Shown: in pieces, positions 1 to 8,489 of the stretch | Layout: the number at the start of each line of letters is the position of its first letter | How positions within the stretch are numbered: position 1 is the first letter of the stretch | From: Bordetella parapertussis | GTDB lineage: Bacteria; Pseudomonadota; Gammaproteobacteria; Burkholderiales; Burkholderiaceae_A | Assembly (NCBI GenBank): GCA_945877235.1 | Contig: CAMCRF010000005.1 | Span: forward strand, 62,001 to 126,000 | Reading direction: 5' to 3' | Length of the DNA: 64,000 nt | Notes under the pieces: generated by a model | What the model saw: only the letters and a program-made list of their open reading frames with translations | The model's database searches: none | Told to the model about the DNA's origin: nothing | Made by a program: the position numbers and the translations under genes

Positions 1-1141
1 CAGGCGTTTCAACCACGCGATCGAGGGCACTATCGAGGACAAAACTGTCATAGCCCTCGCCCCCAACAAGCTCGTCTGCCCCCTGCCCGCCATCTAGGCG
101 ATTTCGTGCGCTGTTTCCAATGAGTTTGTCGTTACCAGCGCCACCAGTCGCGTTCTCAATAGTTACCCCGTAAGCGATCGCGAGGTTGTTGGTTCCATCG
201 TAGAGGGCATGTTTCGGGGGAATATTCCAACCTTGCAAGTCGTCGTAAATCGAGTCTATGGTGAGACTTGAGAACGCGCCCGCATTTAGATTAATGGTCA
301 CCGGCTTAACAAAATTCGCAGCTGAAATGGTGTCCGTTCCGCCTGCATCCCAAATCGTCTTAAAGAATGGGGTTGCTGGATCAAAGGTGTACGTGTTGTT
401 ACCGCTGTTGTAGGTTAGGTTGGGGCCATAGAGGTACTGGATGGCCAAGATGTCATGAAGCTGGGGCCCCTGGGGCTGAATGTATCTGTAGGTGAGCGTT
501 GTGTCGGTTGCACTGATCCAGGTGCTGTTTGGCGCATCTACATAAGACAGAATTGTGTAGAGATTAGAGGATGTCTGTGGGTCATCATTCGGATGCGAGA
601 GCCCAAGTGCGTGCCCTATCTCATGGACGAGCGTACTGAAGTTGTAATTATTTGGATCCCATGGCCTGGACGTGATCTTGGGGCTTAACCAGATGTCGCC
701 ACCCTGCGCGTAGAAGTTATTGGGGTAGTAAGCATGCCCCGAATACTCTTCCTCAACTCCCGAGGAAAATGCAACTCGAACTTCTCCGACACTCGTAGAC
801 GTTTCATTGATGCGCGTAAACGAGACGTTCGCCACATTGGCCCAGGTTTTCAAGGCCTGCTCAAAAGCCATCTGTTGGACCGCGGTCAATCCGAACCTGT
901 CTGTTGCCTCGTGCTCGGCCAAGTCAGAGTAGTCAGTCGCAAAGACGGAGAGGCTGGTGCTTGTGGGCCACGGAAAGCTATATGTAAGCCGGTATGTGCC
1001 CCAGAGGGCGGGCGAGAAAACTCCCCAGGCAGTGGGTCCCAACAGTGCGTTGATTAGCGCACTGTTGGGAACATCCTCCCCCGCTGGGATGACCAGTCGA
1101 GTGGGTGACCCAGCGTTTGGGGATGGAATGTTTATCTCACT
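1..1141 (-). CDS. Serralysin-like secreted zinc metalloprotease with RTX tail (3' end outside window)
   Basis: This is a secreted zinc endopeptidase of the serralysin/matrixin (M10) type. The minus strand reads HEIGHALGLSH at about 595-625, which fits HExxHxxGxxH. Fifteen residues later comes the Met-turn region, read here as ILSYVD, with Leu where Met is normal. The N-terminal part has a serralysin-style ALLGP...W...LTYSFPW stretch. The C-terminal part has glycine-rich calcium-binding turns (GGAGNDKLIGN, LDGGQGADEL), as in proteins exported by type I secretion. The frame is open from a stop at 1142-1144, but its first ATG is deep inside at 871, so the real start is unknown: a rare start codon, or fusion to the frameshifted ORF just upstream. 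The type I secretion genes at 6.0-11.9 kb are the obvious exporter. In Caulobacter a serralysin-family protease (Sap) edits the S-layer, so a similar role is possible here. The family call is firm; start and activity are not. Confidence 0.85.
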
Positions 1142-1429
1142 TTAGTGTGGACAAGGTCATTACCTGACTGGCGTAAAACTCAGACTCAGGTTTGGCAACA
1201 ACCTTGGCATCGCAGTGGGTGCCAGCCTTCATGGTGGTAAAGCTCGCAACGCTTCGGTCTTTCTTGAAAGCAGCCTTTTCATCGATAAACGAAAAAGACC
1301 CACTCACGCCAAGAAAGTCGCCGACGCTGATGGAAACAAGCTCAGAGTAGAGCCTCGAGTTCTCGAGCCAGTGGGTGTAAGACCGAAAGTGGCTAGTACT
1401 GCGAGGCCAAGCGACATAAACGATTTCAT
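1142..1429 (-). pseudogene. Small secreted protein with an apparent frameshift
   Basis: This 342-base gap between the flippase gene and the protease holds coding-like sequence in two frames. An ATG at 1429 opens a clear signal peptide (MKSFMSLGLAVLATFGLTPTG), but that frame soon meets TGA. The neighbouring frame is open from about 1380 to a TGA at 1137-1139 and looks genuinely coding (VSISVGDFLGVSGSFSF, then DAKVVAKPESEFYASQV). Joining the two would give a secreted protein of roughly 95 residues ending right at the protease. The break could be a real mutation or a sequencing error. The joined product resembles no family I recognise. It lacks the Trp and Cys pattern I would expect of a serralysin inhibitor, although inhibitors often sit beside such proteases. 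Confidence 0.4.
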
Positions 1430-1483
1430 TTTTTGTGCCTTTTTAGTTGGGTGCATTGGTTTTAGCGGCAAAGTCAAGAGAGA

Positions 1484-2815
1484 TTATCCAATCTCATTGT
1501 TGCCGTCTATTCTCTGCCGAACCACGCGCCGAGACCGCACCAGGCACCAGATCGCCACCAGCCAGGGCACTGCGCCCACCAGCACCATCGCCAGCTGCTC
1601 CTGGCCATGGACGAGGGCGGTGAGAAAGAGGCTGAGTGTCAGGGCCAGTTCCACCAGGTAGAGCTTGAGCGAGAGCCCGTATTGGCGAATAACCACCATG
1701 CCGTAGTTGGCCATCGACAGCGCCGAGAAAGCCGCCATGCGGCAGGTTGCGGCCAGTAGTGCCCAAGTGCCCAACGCCTCGGTGGTCTCCAGGCCGGTCA
1801 GCAAGGACTGCATCAGCCACGCACTGAGCACGGCCAGGGGAATGCCCGCCATGCACACGCACAGGAAGAGGTGCGCTACGCGCTGCAGATGCAAGGCCTC
1901 TTGCCGCGTGCGCTCGCCCGCCATGAGGATGGCGTTGGGTGCCCAGGCCATCATGAGGCCCCCGAAATACAGGGCATTGATTGGCTCGAGCATGCGCGCC
2001 ACACGCCCCCAGTCGCCTGCAAGCTCATGCGAGCCCAGCCAGCGAATGCCCATGTGCACCACCGCATCGGCCGCGTACTTGGTCACCAGGCCCAGCATGA
2101 TGGGTGTTCCAAGCGTGAGCGCTGGCGGCAGAAAATCCCAGCGCAGTGCGCGTGTGAGCAGCGCCAGCCGGCCTGGGCGCACAGCCCACCAGAGTAAGGC
2201 CAGCATGAGGGCAGACATGAGCGTGCCCACCAGCATGACCAGGAAGAGTCCCTCATGACCCGCTGCCGCCAGTGCGAAGAGCAGCGCCGCCGAGGCTGGA
2301 ACCCGAGCTGTGCTCATCCAGGTTAGCCAGTGCAGCCGCCTGCGAATGCGCAGGTCGGTGACGAGCAGCATCTGAAGGTTCCCGAGGGCCATTGAGAAGG
2401 GCAGCAGACAGAGCACCTGCAGAGACTGCCATTGGCCCAGGAATGAGAGCCCAAAGAGCACGAGCGCCACCAAGGCCCCTGCAGCAAGCCCCGTGGCACC
2501 CAGAAAGACCATGCCCGCGCGCAGCGACTGCCGTTGGCGCGCCAGGCCCGGGAGGTCCACCACCATCTGCATATAGCCTGTCTTGAGGCCCCACTGGCTG
2601 GCCGCCCCCACCACCACGGTGGCAGCCGAGAGCACCGCCCACTCGGCGTACTCAAGCCCCGAGAGCTGATCGGCAATCAGGCCTAGGCCCAGCAACCCCT
2701 CTGCAATACCGGCGAGCGAGCCCAGGGCAAAGAAGCCCCAGTCTTTGAGGACGGCGCGGGGGCCAGAGGAGGGTGTGCTCAAGCGCCCATGAGTCTGCGC
2801 GCGTAAGCGGCCCAT
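1484..2815 (-). CDS. Wzx-like polysaccharide flippase (MOP superfamily)
   Basis: A 443-residue inner-membrane protein, predicted to flip lipid-linked saccharide across the cytoplasmic membrane. After a short polar N-terminus it is a run of about twelve hydrophobic segments with few charges, the length and look of oligosaccharide flippases in the MOP/MATE-like superfamily. It is the last gene of the operon descending from 12.35 kb and overlaps the preceding glycosyltransferase by 37 bases. A TTG at 2782 that overlaps the upstream TGA is an alternative, translationally coupled start. It coexists with an ABC-type Wzm/Wzt exporter at 38-44 kb, so the locus may make more than one glycan. Substrate cannot be read from the sequence. 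Confidence 0.75.
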   Translation of the reverse strand: MGRLRAQTHGRLSTPSSGPRAVLKDWGFFALGSLAGIAEGLLGLGLIADQLSGLEYAEWAVLSAATVVVGAASQWGLKTGYMQMVVDLPGLARQRQSLRAGMVFLGATGLAAGALVALVLFGLSFLGQWQSLQVLCLLPFSMALGNLQMLLVTDLRIRRRLHWLTWMSTARVPASAALLFALAAAGHEGLFLVMLVGTLMSALMLALLWWAVRPGRLALLTRALRWDFLPPALTLGTPIMLGLVTKYAADAVVHMGIRWLGSHELAGDWGRVARMLEPINALYFGGLMMAWAPNAILMAGERTRQEALHLQRVAHLFLCVCMAGIPLAVLSAWLMQSLLTGLETTEALGTWALLAATCRMAAFSALSMANYGMVVIRQYGLSLKLYLVELALTLSLFLTALVHGQEQLAMVLVGAVPWLVAIWCLVRSRRVVRQRIDGNNEIG

Positions 2816-3813
2816 TGCGCACCAATGGCCTGCACGGTGTACTGCGCTTCAATGAGCGCCTGCGCGGGCTCAATACGATCTGCGTGAGAGGCCGGGTTGC
2901 GCATCAGCTCAATAGCCTGCGGGGTTCCAATCTGAGCGAAGTGTGCGGCAAACGGGAGATAAGACTCCAGCGGCGTGGCCACCACCGGTAGGCCCATGGC
3001 GAGGCTGGTGAGCAGCCGGCCCGGACTTGCGCCATTCTTTCTCTCGTCCTCGGTGTTGCTGGGCACAATCACGTAGTGGCATGCAGCGGCTGCCTTGAGC
3101 ATGGTCTCGACAGACCACTTCGCGAGGGTAATCTGCAGGCCCTTAGGGCCCTGATTTGCTGCAGACTGAACCACATCCTTCAGGATGTGGTTGGTGAGAA
3201 TCACCAGCCGATCGGGCGGCGCCTCTTTCATGCCTGTGCGCATGAACTCAAAGAGATAGGGCAGATTGGAGTTATGGCCAAACCACAGCGCAATCTTCTC
3301 TCCCCCGTTGTAGCGCCGCACAGGCTGTAGAGGCACCTCCACCGGCTCCGGAATAATCTCCAAAGGCTTGTCCCAGCTTCCCTCCAAGTGCCGCGCCATG
3401 CGCGTAGACGGCACCACCATGGCGTCGATGTGCGGACGTATGGTTCGGTAAAAATCACCAACAATGTTCGGATTGGTGAAATGGTTGTCGGTGTAATCCA
3501 CCACCAGAATGCGGCCCTTGGCCTTGATCTGCTGAATCTTCTCGAGCCAAATGCCGGCACGGGTGCCGCTGTCGTCCAAATACTGACCCGTGTTGCTATC
3601 GGGTACGAACTTGGCCATAAACACCAGGTGTGGGTCGTGACTGGACTCCCGAAAGTTTAGGGGGTAGACCAGCATGCCGCTGCGCTCGCATCCCTGAATG
3701 CAGACACCGGCGCGCAGCCTGCTGCTGGCCATTTCGGTGTCGTAGAGCTCTTGATGGTCGTTGGTCTTGACGTTGGGTACAAGCCAACCAATGCGGGGAC
3801 TTAAGCTGCTCAT
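2779..3813 (-). CDS. Glycosyltransferase, GT-B fold
   Basis: A 344-residue cytoplasmic protein with the two-lobed layout of GT-B glycosyltransferases. The N-terminal lobe contains GRILVVDYTDNHF and AMVVPSTRMARHL. After IIPEPVE comes the C-terminal lobe with IALWFGHNSNL, then VIVPSNTEDERKNGASPGRL and a conserved-looking LAMGLPVVATPLESY, the usual nucleotide-sugar-binding end. It lies 4 bases after the methyltransferase gene and overlaps the flippase start, so it is co-transcribed and probably adds a sugar to the same glycan. The closest relatives appear to be GT4-like proteins of capsule clusters. Donor and acceptor are unknown. Confidence 0.7.
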   Translation of the reverse strand: MSSLSPRIGWLVPNVKTNDHQELYDTEMASSRLRAGVCIQGCERSGMLVYPLNFRESSHDPHLVFMAKFVPDSNTGQYLDDSGTRAGIWLEKIQQIKAKGRILVVDYTDNHFTNPNIVGDFYRTIRPHIDAMVVPSTRMARHLEGSWDKPLEIIPEPVEVPLQPVRRYNGGEKIALWFGHNSNLPYLFEFMRTGMKEAPPDRLVILTNHILKDVVQSAANQGPKGLQITLAKWSVETMLKAAAACHYVIVPSNTEDERKNGASPGRLLTSLAMGLPVVATPLESYLPFAAHFAQIGTPQAIELMRNPASHADRIEPAQALIEAQYTVQAIGAQWAAYARRLMGA

Positions 3814-3817
3814 GCGT

Positions 3818-4333
3818 TCAAGCCTTCAACCCCTCAAGCCTCATGTCTCGGGGTTCTCGCAATTTGTACTGGGCAGGGGTTTGCTTGATTTGGGTAAAGC
3901 CCACTTGGTGCAACACCTCAGCAAGACTTCGCGGGGTGTAGAGCCACTTATGCATCATGTGCTCGTCCTTCCATGCGGGGTCTCCGTAGAGGGGCCACAT
4001 AGTCATCTGGCCCTCTTGTCCGGGGCGAGCGCCTTTAACTGGGTCTTCGAGCAAAGCTTTGCACGCACTCACAAGGTTTGGTGTCTCCAACACAATCTTG
4101 CCGCCCACCTTAAGAACTCTTGCCCACTCCCTCAGGACATCCTCCACCTCCCAGCGATGCACGTGTTCAATCACATGAACAGCGAGAATCTCATCGACAG
4201 ATTCGGCATCGAAAGGCTTGAGATCGCGAATGTCACAAATGACATCTGGGCGAAGACCACGTCGGCTCTCTACGATGTCTACGTTGGTATAGCCGGGTAG
4301 GTGCTTATCTCCACACCCAAGATTGAGTCTCAT
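3818..4333 (-). CDS. Class I SAM-dependent methyltransferase
   Basis: A 171-residue protein made only of the methyltransferase fold. Motif I is LNLGCGDKHLPGY near the N-terminus, followed by NVDIV for the ribose-binding acidic strand. The rest is VHVIEHVHRWE and RVLKVGGKIVLETPN, typical of the Methyltransf_11-like proteins common in surface-polysaccharide loci. Its ATG overlaps the TGA of kdsD by one base (TGATG), so translation is coupled. A role in sugar O-methylation or glycan tailoring is inferred from context only. Confidence 0.75.
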   Translation of the reverse strand: MRLNLGCGDKHLPGYTNVDIVESRRGLRPDVICDIRDLKPFDAESVDEILAVHVIEHVHRWEVEDVLREWARVLKVGGKIVLETPNLVSACKALLEDPVKGARPGQEGQMTMWPLYGDPAWKDEHMMHKWLYTPRSLAEVLHQVGFTQIKQTPAQYKLREPRDMRLEGLKA

Positions 4334-5334
4334 CAGGCCACCTTGTGATCAAGTAAATCAAAGAGGCTCAGCAGGCCCTTGGGCTTGCCATCCTCGAGGC
4401 AGACCAGGCGGCTCACATGGCGTTTCTCGAAAACTACCAAGGCCTGCGAGGCCAGTGCATTCACATCCATGGCCAGTGGCGTGCGGCTTGCCACTTGGTC
4501 GAGCGTCAGCCCAGCGAGCGATGCTAAGTTGTCCTTGGTCTTCACCAGAAGCCGGCGCAGGTCTGCGTCGGTGAAGATGCCGGCCAGCTTGTCGCCATTG
4601 AGGGCTACCACAGCGCCAATGCGCGAGGCCGCCATTTCAGACACAGCCTCCAGAAGCGGCGTACTTGCGGGAAGGTGGGGCACTTTGTCGAGCGGCTGCA
4701 TCACATCCTGCACACGCAAATAAAGCCTGCGGCCCAAGGCGCCGAAGGGGTGAGTGCGACCAAAGTCTTCCTGCGTAAAGCCGCGCGCTTTCATGGTGGC
4801 CATGGCCAGGGCATCGCCCATGGCAAGCTGAACGGCCGTGCTGGCCGTAGGGGCCACGCCCAGGGGGCAGGCTTCTCGTTCAATGAAGCAGTGCAGAACC
4901 GTGTGTGCAGCCTTGGCCAGCGAGGACTCGAGCTTGCCCACCATAGCAATGATCTGGGTGCCGTTGCGACGGGCCAGGTGCGCCAGGTTCACCACCTCGT
5001 CGCTCTCGCCGCTGTGGGAAATGACCAGCAGCACATCACTTGGAGTGACCATGCCCAGGTCCCCGTGCCCGGCCTCGCCCGCATGCACAAAGAAGGCAGG
5101 CGTGCCCGTACTCGCAAAGCTGGCAGCCAACTTCTTGCCAATATGACCGCTCTTGCCAACGCCGCTAACCACCAGGCGCCCGGCGCAATTGAGGATGGCC
5201 TGCACCGCCTGCTCGAAGGGCTCACCCAATGCTTCGCGAACCGTGAGGATGGCGGCGGCCTCGGTCGCAAGGGTCTCTCGGCCCGTCCGGAGGATTTCGC
5301 TCCCGTGTATGTTCTGCGCCGTAGGGTCAGCCAT
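4333..5334 (-). CDS. kdsD: D-arabinose 5-phosphate isomerase (KdsD/KpsF type)
   Basis: This enzyme interconverts ribulose 5-phosphate and arabinose 5-phosphate, the first step toward Kdo. The 333-residue length is normal. The N-terminal SIS domain carries GVGKSGHIGKKLAASFASTG, the family hallmark HAGEAGHGDLGM, and ISHSGESDEVVNL. Two CBS domains follow from about residue 205, with VQDVMQP opening the first and MDVNALASQALVVFEKRHV in the second. The gene is packed directly against its upstream glycosyltransferase (no intergenic base) and overlaps the methyltransferase after it. Sitting in a polysaccharide operon, it may be a dedicated KpsF-like copy for a Kdo-linked glycan rather than the housekeeping enzyme. 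Confidence 0.92.
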   Translation of the reverse strand: MADPTAQNIHGSEILRTGRETLATEAAAILTVREALGEPFEQAVQAILNCAGRLVVSGVGKSGHIGKKLAASFASTGTPAFFVHAGEAGHGDLGMVTPSDVLLVISHSGESDEVVNLAHLARRNGTQIIAMVGKLESSLAKAAHTVLHCFIEREACPLGVAPTASTAVQLAMGDALAMATMKARGFTQEDFGRTHPFGALGRRLYLRVQDVMQPLDKVPHLPASTPLLEAVSEMAASRIGAVVALNGDKLAGIFTDADLRRLLVKTKDNLASLAGLTLDQVASRTPLAMDVNALASQALVVFEKRHVSRLVCLEDGKPKGLLSLFDLLDHKVA

Positions 5335-6006
5335 TTAAACGCCCATGCCATCGTTGATGCGCTCGTGCGCCGCATGCCAGACATCACTCATTTCTGCGTT
5401 CTTGTAATCAGCAAAGCACGGTGTGCCCAGGGTGTAGTGCAAGAGGCTGGCCTGGTAGTTGTCTTCATACTCAGTGGTAAGCCAGTTCCACTCCTTGGGC
5501 AGCGCGCCCACCTCAGCGTCTTCAAGCCAGGTGAATCGATGCAGGAAGGCGCCGGTTTGCTTCATCACAAACTCGGGAGTGAGCAGCTTGTGCTTGGGGT
5601 GGGCACAGTTCCAGAGAATCACACTGCTCCAGTTCTTGCGGGGGTAGTTCTCGTTCTTGTTGCCCAGGTACTTGTCGAGCGCCTTAGTCTGGTAGTTGTG
5701 CTGCACCACCTGCACGGCTTTGGTTTCGTCACGCAGGGCCCAGAGCTTGGCAATGTCGTCAAGGCAGATCATGTCGCCATCGGCAAAGATGGCCCAGCCG
5801 TTAAAGTCCATGAGCCAAGGAGTGAGAAAGCGCGAGTAAATGAAAGCATTGCTGCCGTCAGTGTGGGTCTCGCTAAAACCCTTGAGGCTACCCAACACCA
5901 GGGGCGTGAAGCTCACCGGCGCAGAGGCCTTCTCCAGAATGCTCTGGCAGAAGGTGTGGTATGCGACAGCCTCGCGTTGATCAAATCCAATGACGATGCG
6001 AATCAT
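5335..6006 (-). CDS. Glycosyltransferase, GT8-like GT-A fold
   Basis: A 223-residue protein starting IRIVIGFDQREAVAYH, a start often seen in small GT8-like transferases of capsule loci. The DxD metal and nucleotide-sugar site is FADGDMICL, preceded by YSRFLTPWLM. Later residues (NWSSVILWNC, WLTTEYEDNYQASLLHYTLGTPCF) match the acceptor-side half of this family. It lies 33 bases after the TolC-like gene and abuts kdsD, joining the secretion genes and the polysaccharide genes into one apparent transcription unit. The second member of this type in the window is at 12437-13159. Sugar specificity is unknown. Confidence 0.75.
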   Translation of the reverse strand: MIRIVIGFDQREAVAYHTFCQSILEKASAPVSFTPLVLGSLKGFSETHTDGSNAFIYSRFLTPWLMDFNGWAIFADGDMICLDDIAKLWALRDETKAVQVVQHNYQTKALDKYLGNKNENYPRKNWSSVILWNCAHPKHKLLTPEFVMKQTGAFLHRFTWLEDAEVGALPKEWNWLTTEYEDNYQASLLHYTLGTPCFADYKNAEMSDVWHAAHERINDGMGV

Positions 6007-6039
6007 TTAGTCTCCATTGAAGTGCATAGCATGACGACA

Positions 6040-7386
6040 CTATGGTGCAACCACAAACCATGCATTGATCCGCCGCATCAGATCCTCATTTGCGGCGCCA
6101 ACCAAGGCGTGTAACCTCACCCAGGCCAATATGGCCTGATACCGCGCCTTTGAGAGGTCAAGTGCGGCCTGCAATTGACGTTGCTCGGCAGCAAGCACAT
6201 CCAGAGAGCGCCTTGCACCAGCCCGAAAGCTCTGCACATTCGCGGCCAGCGCCTGATCGGCCGACACTTTGGCCTGCTCCAGCGCGCCAATCATCTCAAT
6301 GCCCTCCTTCACCGCAAAGTACTGCTGGCGAACCTGGAGTTCAAGCTGCTTGCGAGTTTGTTCCAGCTGCTCTTGGGCGGCCACCAGGTCTGCGGCGGTT
6401 TGGCGCGTGCGCGAGCCAATCGCGCCACCCGTGTAGAGCGGAATGGTAAGCGCCACTCCAACAGCATTCTGGCGCGTGGCCGAATTCACGTTGTAGGCGT
6501 CGTCGCTGCTGCTTCGCGACGTCTGCACGACGAGATCGAGCGTGGGGTAGCCATCGAATTTAGCTGCTCCCGCGGAGACCTCCGAGGCCTCTACTCGCGC
6601 CTTTCGGCTCAGCAGCCGTGGGCTATTGCCCTCGAGTCTGCTCAGCCAGTCAGCGAGCATGCCCGGGTTCAGCTGGGCAGGCTTGAAGGCCGCGACAGAG
6701 AGTGGCCAGACCGACTGCACCGGTGAACCCATCAGGGTCTGCAGCTCAAACCGCGAGACCTCCACAGACTGCCGAGCCTGCAGCTCGCTCGCGAGCAGTC
6801 GATCGAGCTGCGCCTGCGTCTCGATGATGTCCGTGCGGGTGCCGCTGCCAGCCTGAAAGGCCTTCTGGGTGGCGTCAAGCTGCACGGATACGCTCGCTCG
6901 CTGACGAGCCAACAAGACCTGCTGCTCTGCTGACAGAAGCAGGTTTACGTAACCAGAGACAAAGCGGTCGGAAAGCGCCTGCTCCTGGTCGATGTAGTCG
7001 GCCTGTGCCCCCTGCCCCGCCAGTCGAGCCTGACTGACAGCGGCAGAGAGACGGGGCTGGTAGATGGCCTGCCGAAGACCGATTGAGTCGCTCTCAGAGA
7101 GGTAGGTTTGACTGGGCAGAGACAGCCCGTTGGAATCCTGCTGCTGCCAGACCTTGTAGCGCGTCGAGGAGAGATTGACCTGTGGCAAGAGCCGTGCACG
7201 CGCCTGCGCTTCGTTCTCCAGCACGCTCTGTGTCTGCGCCTGAGCCGCCTTGAGCTGGTGATCGTTTATGCGGGCAGCCTGGTAGCCCTCGAGGAGGCCG
7301 AGGGTATCTGCCGCCATGGATTGGGCCGGGATCGAGAGGATCGCGCACGCCACCCATGTTGAAACCTGAAGTAGGGGGACACGCAT
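6040..7386 (-). CDS. TolC-family outer-membrane channel of type I secretion
   Basis: A 448-residue outer-membrane efflux protein with a signal peptide (VACAILSIPAQSMAA). It shows the duplicated TolC architecture: long Ala/Gln-rich coiled coils (LLARQRASVSVQLDA, LEQTRKQLELQVRQQ) separated by short beta segments (GVALTIPLYTGG). It should form the trimeric outer-membrane conduit that docks on the HlyD-like adaptor encoded 2 bases upstream. Downstream of the two ATPases and the adaptor, it completes a type I secretion apparatus for RTX-like proteins. The family is sure; its dedication to particular substrates is inferred. Confidence 0.9.
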   Translation of the reverse strand: MRVPLLQVSTWVACAILSIPAQSMAADTLGLLEGYQAARINDHQLKAAQAQTQSVLENEAQARARLLPQVNLSSTRYKVWQQQDSNGLSLPSQTYLSESDSIGLRQAIYQPRLSAAVSQARLAGQGAQADYIDQEQALSDRFVSGYVNLLLSAEQQVLLARQRASVSVQLDATQKAFQAGSGTRTDIIETQAQLDRLLASELQARQSVEVSRFELQTLMGSPVQSVWPLSVAAFKPAQLNPGMLADWLSRLEGNSPRLLSRKARVEASEVSAGAAKFDGYPTLDLVVQTSRSSSDDAYNVNSATRQNAVGVALTIPLYTGGAIGSRTRQTAADLVAAQEQLEQTRKQLELQVRQQYFAVKEGIEMIGALEQAKVSADQALAANVQSFRAGARRSLDVLAAEQRQLQAALDLSKARYQAILAWVRLHALVGAANEDLMRRINAWFVVAP

Positions 7387-7388
7387 CG

Positions 7389-8489
7389 CTACTCCTCCCG
7401 CATGCTCTGAGAAATCCGTCGCGTGAGCGGCGCGACGAGGTACTCCAGCAGGGTTCGGCTTCCCGTTTTGACCACGACACTCACGGGCATGCCAGGCTGC
7501 ATCTGCCGACTGCCCAAAAGCTCAAGGCCAGCTGGGGTGACAGAGATGCGCGCCAGGTAATAAGGCATTGCCGTCTTCGGGTCGGTCAGCACGTCTTTCG
7601 AGATCGAATCGAGCTTGCCCTCAACCACCAACTGAGGCGAGTGCGAAAAGGTCATGAACATGATGTCGACTGAGTCGCTTACGGCAATGCGATCGACAAG
7701 ATTCGGCATGATCTGAGCCTCAATGACGAGGTTCTCTTTTTCGGGGACGAGGTCCATCATTTTCTGGGCGGCCTGCACCACTGTGCCGGGGTTGGTGACC
7801 TGAAGCCCTACGACCTGACCATCGACGCTGGCGTAAATGCGCGTGCGTTCAAGGTCTTTTCGGGCCAAGGCCAGGCGTTCCTCAGCCACTCGAATCTGGT
7901 GGCCCAGCTCCAGCACCGCCTGTTTGGTTCGGAACTCCTGGGTGGCCATTTCGTCGAGACTCGCCCTCAGGTCTGCGATTCGACGCTCCATATCGAGCTT
8001 CTGGTTCACAGGGGCGTAGCCCTGAGCAACCAGCCCCACCAGGCCGTCGTACTCCCGCTGCAGAAGGGCCAGCTGAGATTCCCGCACCGGCCGCAACTTG
8101 CCCAGCCCTGCGACCTGGGCCTGCTGGCCCTTCAGATTCTCTTGAAGCGCAAAGAGGCTGCTCTGGGCCTGCTCCACATTGGCCTTGGCCGTGCCCTCGC
8201 CAAAGCGAAGCAGTAGCTGACCGGCTTTGACCAGGTCGCCCTCCTTCACAAAGATTTCGGCAACAGTCCCCCCGCTGGGGTGCTGAACCGGCATGCGTTT
8301 GGTGTCGATCACCACATTGCCCATGGTGGGCACACCTTCGTCTAATGGAACAAACGCGGCCCAGAGCATGAATCCACCAAAGCCAACCCCCAGCACCCAG
8401 AAGGCCAGGCGTGAGAGGCGAGAGGTGTCTGCCAGCGCCTCCAGGTCATCATTTAAGGCAGGCGGCTGGGTGGGTTGCGTGGGCATCAT
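7389..8489 (-). CDS. HlyD-family type I secretion periplasmic adaptor
   Basis: The membrane-fusion protein that links the inner-membrane ABC transporter to the TolC-like channel. At 366 residues it is somewhat shorter than typical HlyD/PrtE proteins. It has a cytoplasmic N-terminus, one membrane span (LAFWVLGVGFGGFMLWAAF, about 30-48) and a lipoyl-like half motif (VQHPSGGTVAEIFVKEGDLV). A coiled-coil hairpin spans about 120-220, and the second half motif and beta-barrel (DGQVVGLQVTNPGTVV) follow. The PrtE-type C-terminus (LQPGMPVSVVVKTGSRTLLEYL) is well conserved. Its ATG overlaps the TGA of the ATPase gene (ATGA). Confidence 0.9.
   Translation of the reverse strand: MMPTQPTQPPALNDDLEALADTSRLSRLAFWVLGVGFGGFMLWAAFVPLDEGVPTMGNVVIDTKRMPVQHPSGGTVAEIFVKEGDLVKAGQLLLRFGEGTAKANVEQAQSSLFALQENLKGQQAQVAGLGKLRPVRESQLALLQREYDGLVGLVAQGYAPVNQKLDMERRIADLRASLDEMATQEFRTKQAVLELGHQIRVAEERLALARKDLERTRIYASVDGQVVGLQVTNPGTVVQAAQKMMDLVPEKENLVIEAQIMPNLVDRIAVSDSVDIMFMTFSHSPQLVVEGKLDSISKDVLTDPKTAMPYYLARISVTPAGLELLGSRQMQPGMPVSVVVKTGSRTLLEYLVAPLTRRISQSMREE

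Noticed and set aside
1142..1429. Serralysin inhibitor (Inh/AprI-like) gene
   Set aside because: The position fits, but the reconstructed protein lacks the Trp and paired Cys pattern of that family.
4675..6114. A 479-codon plus-strand frame across kdsD and the glycosyltransferase
   Set aside because: Antisense to two well-identified genes; composition is typical of a shadow frame in high-GC DNA.
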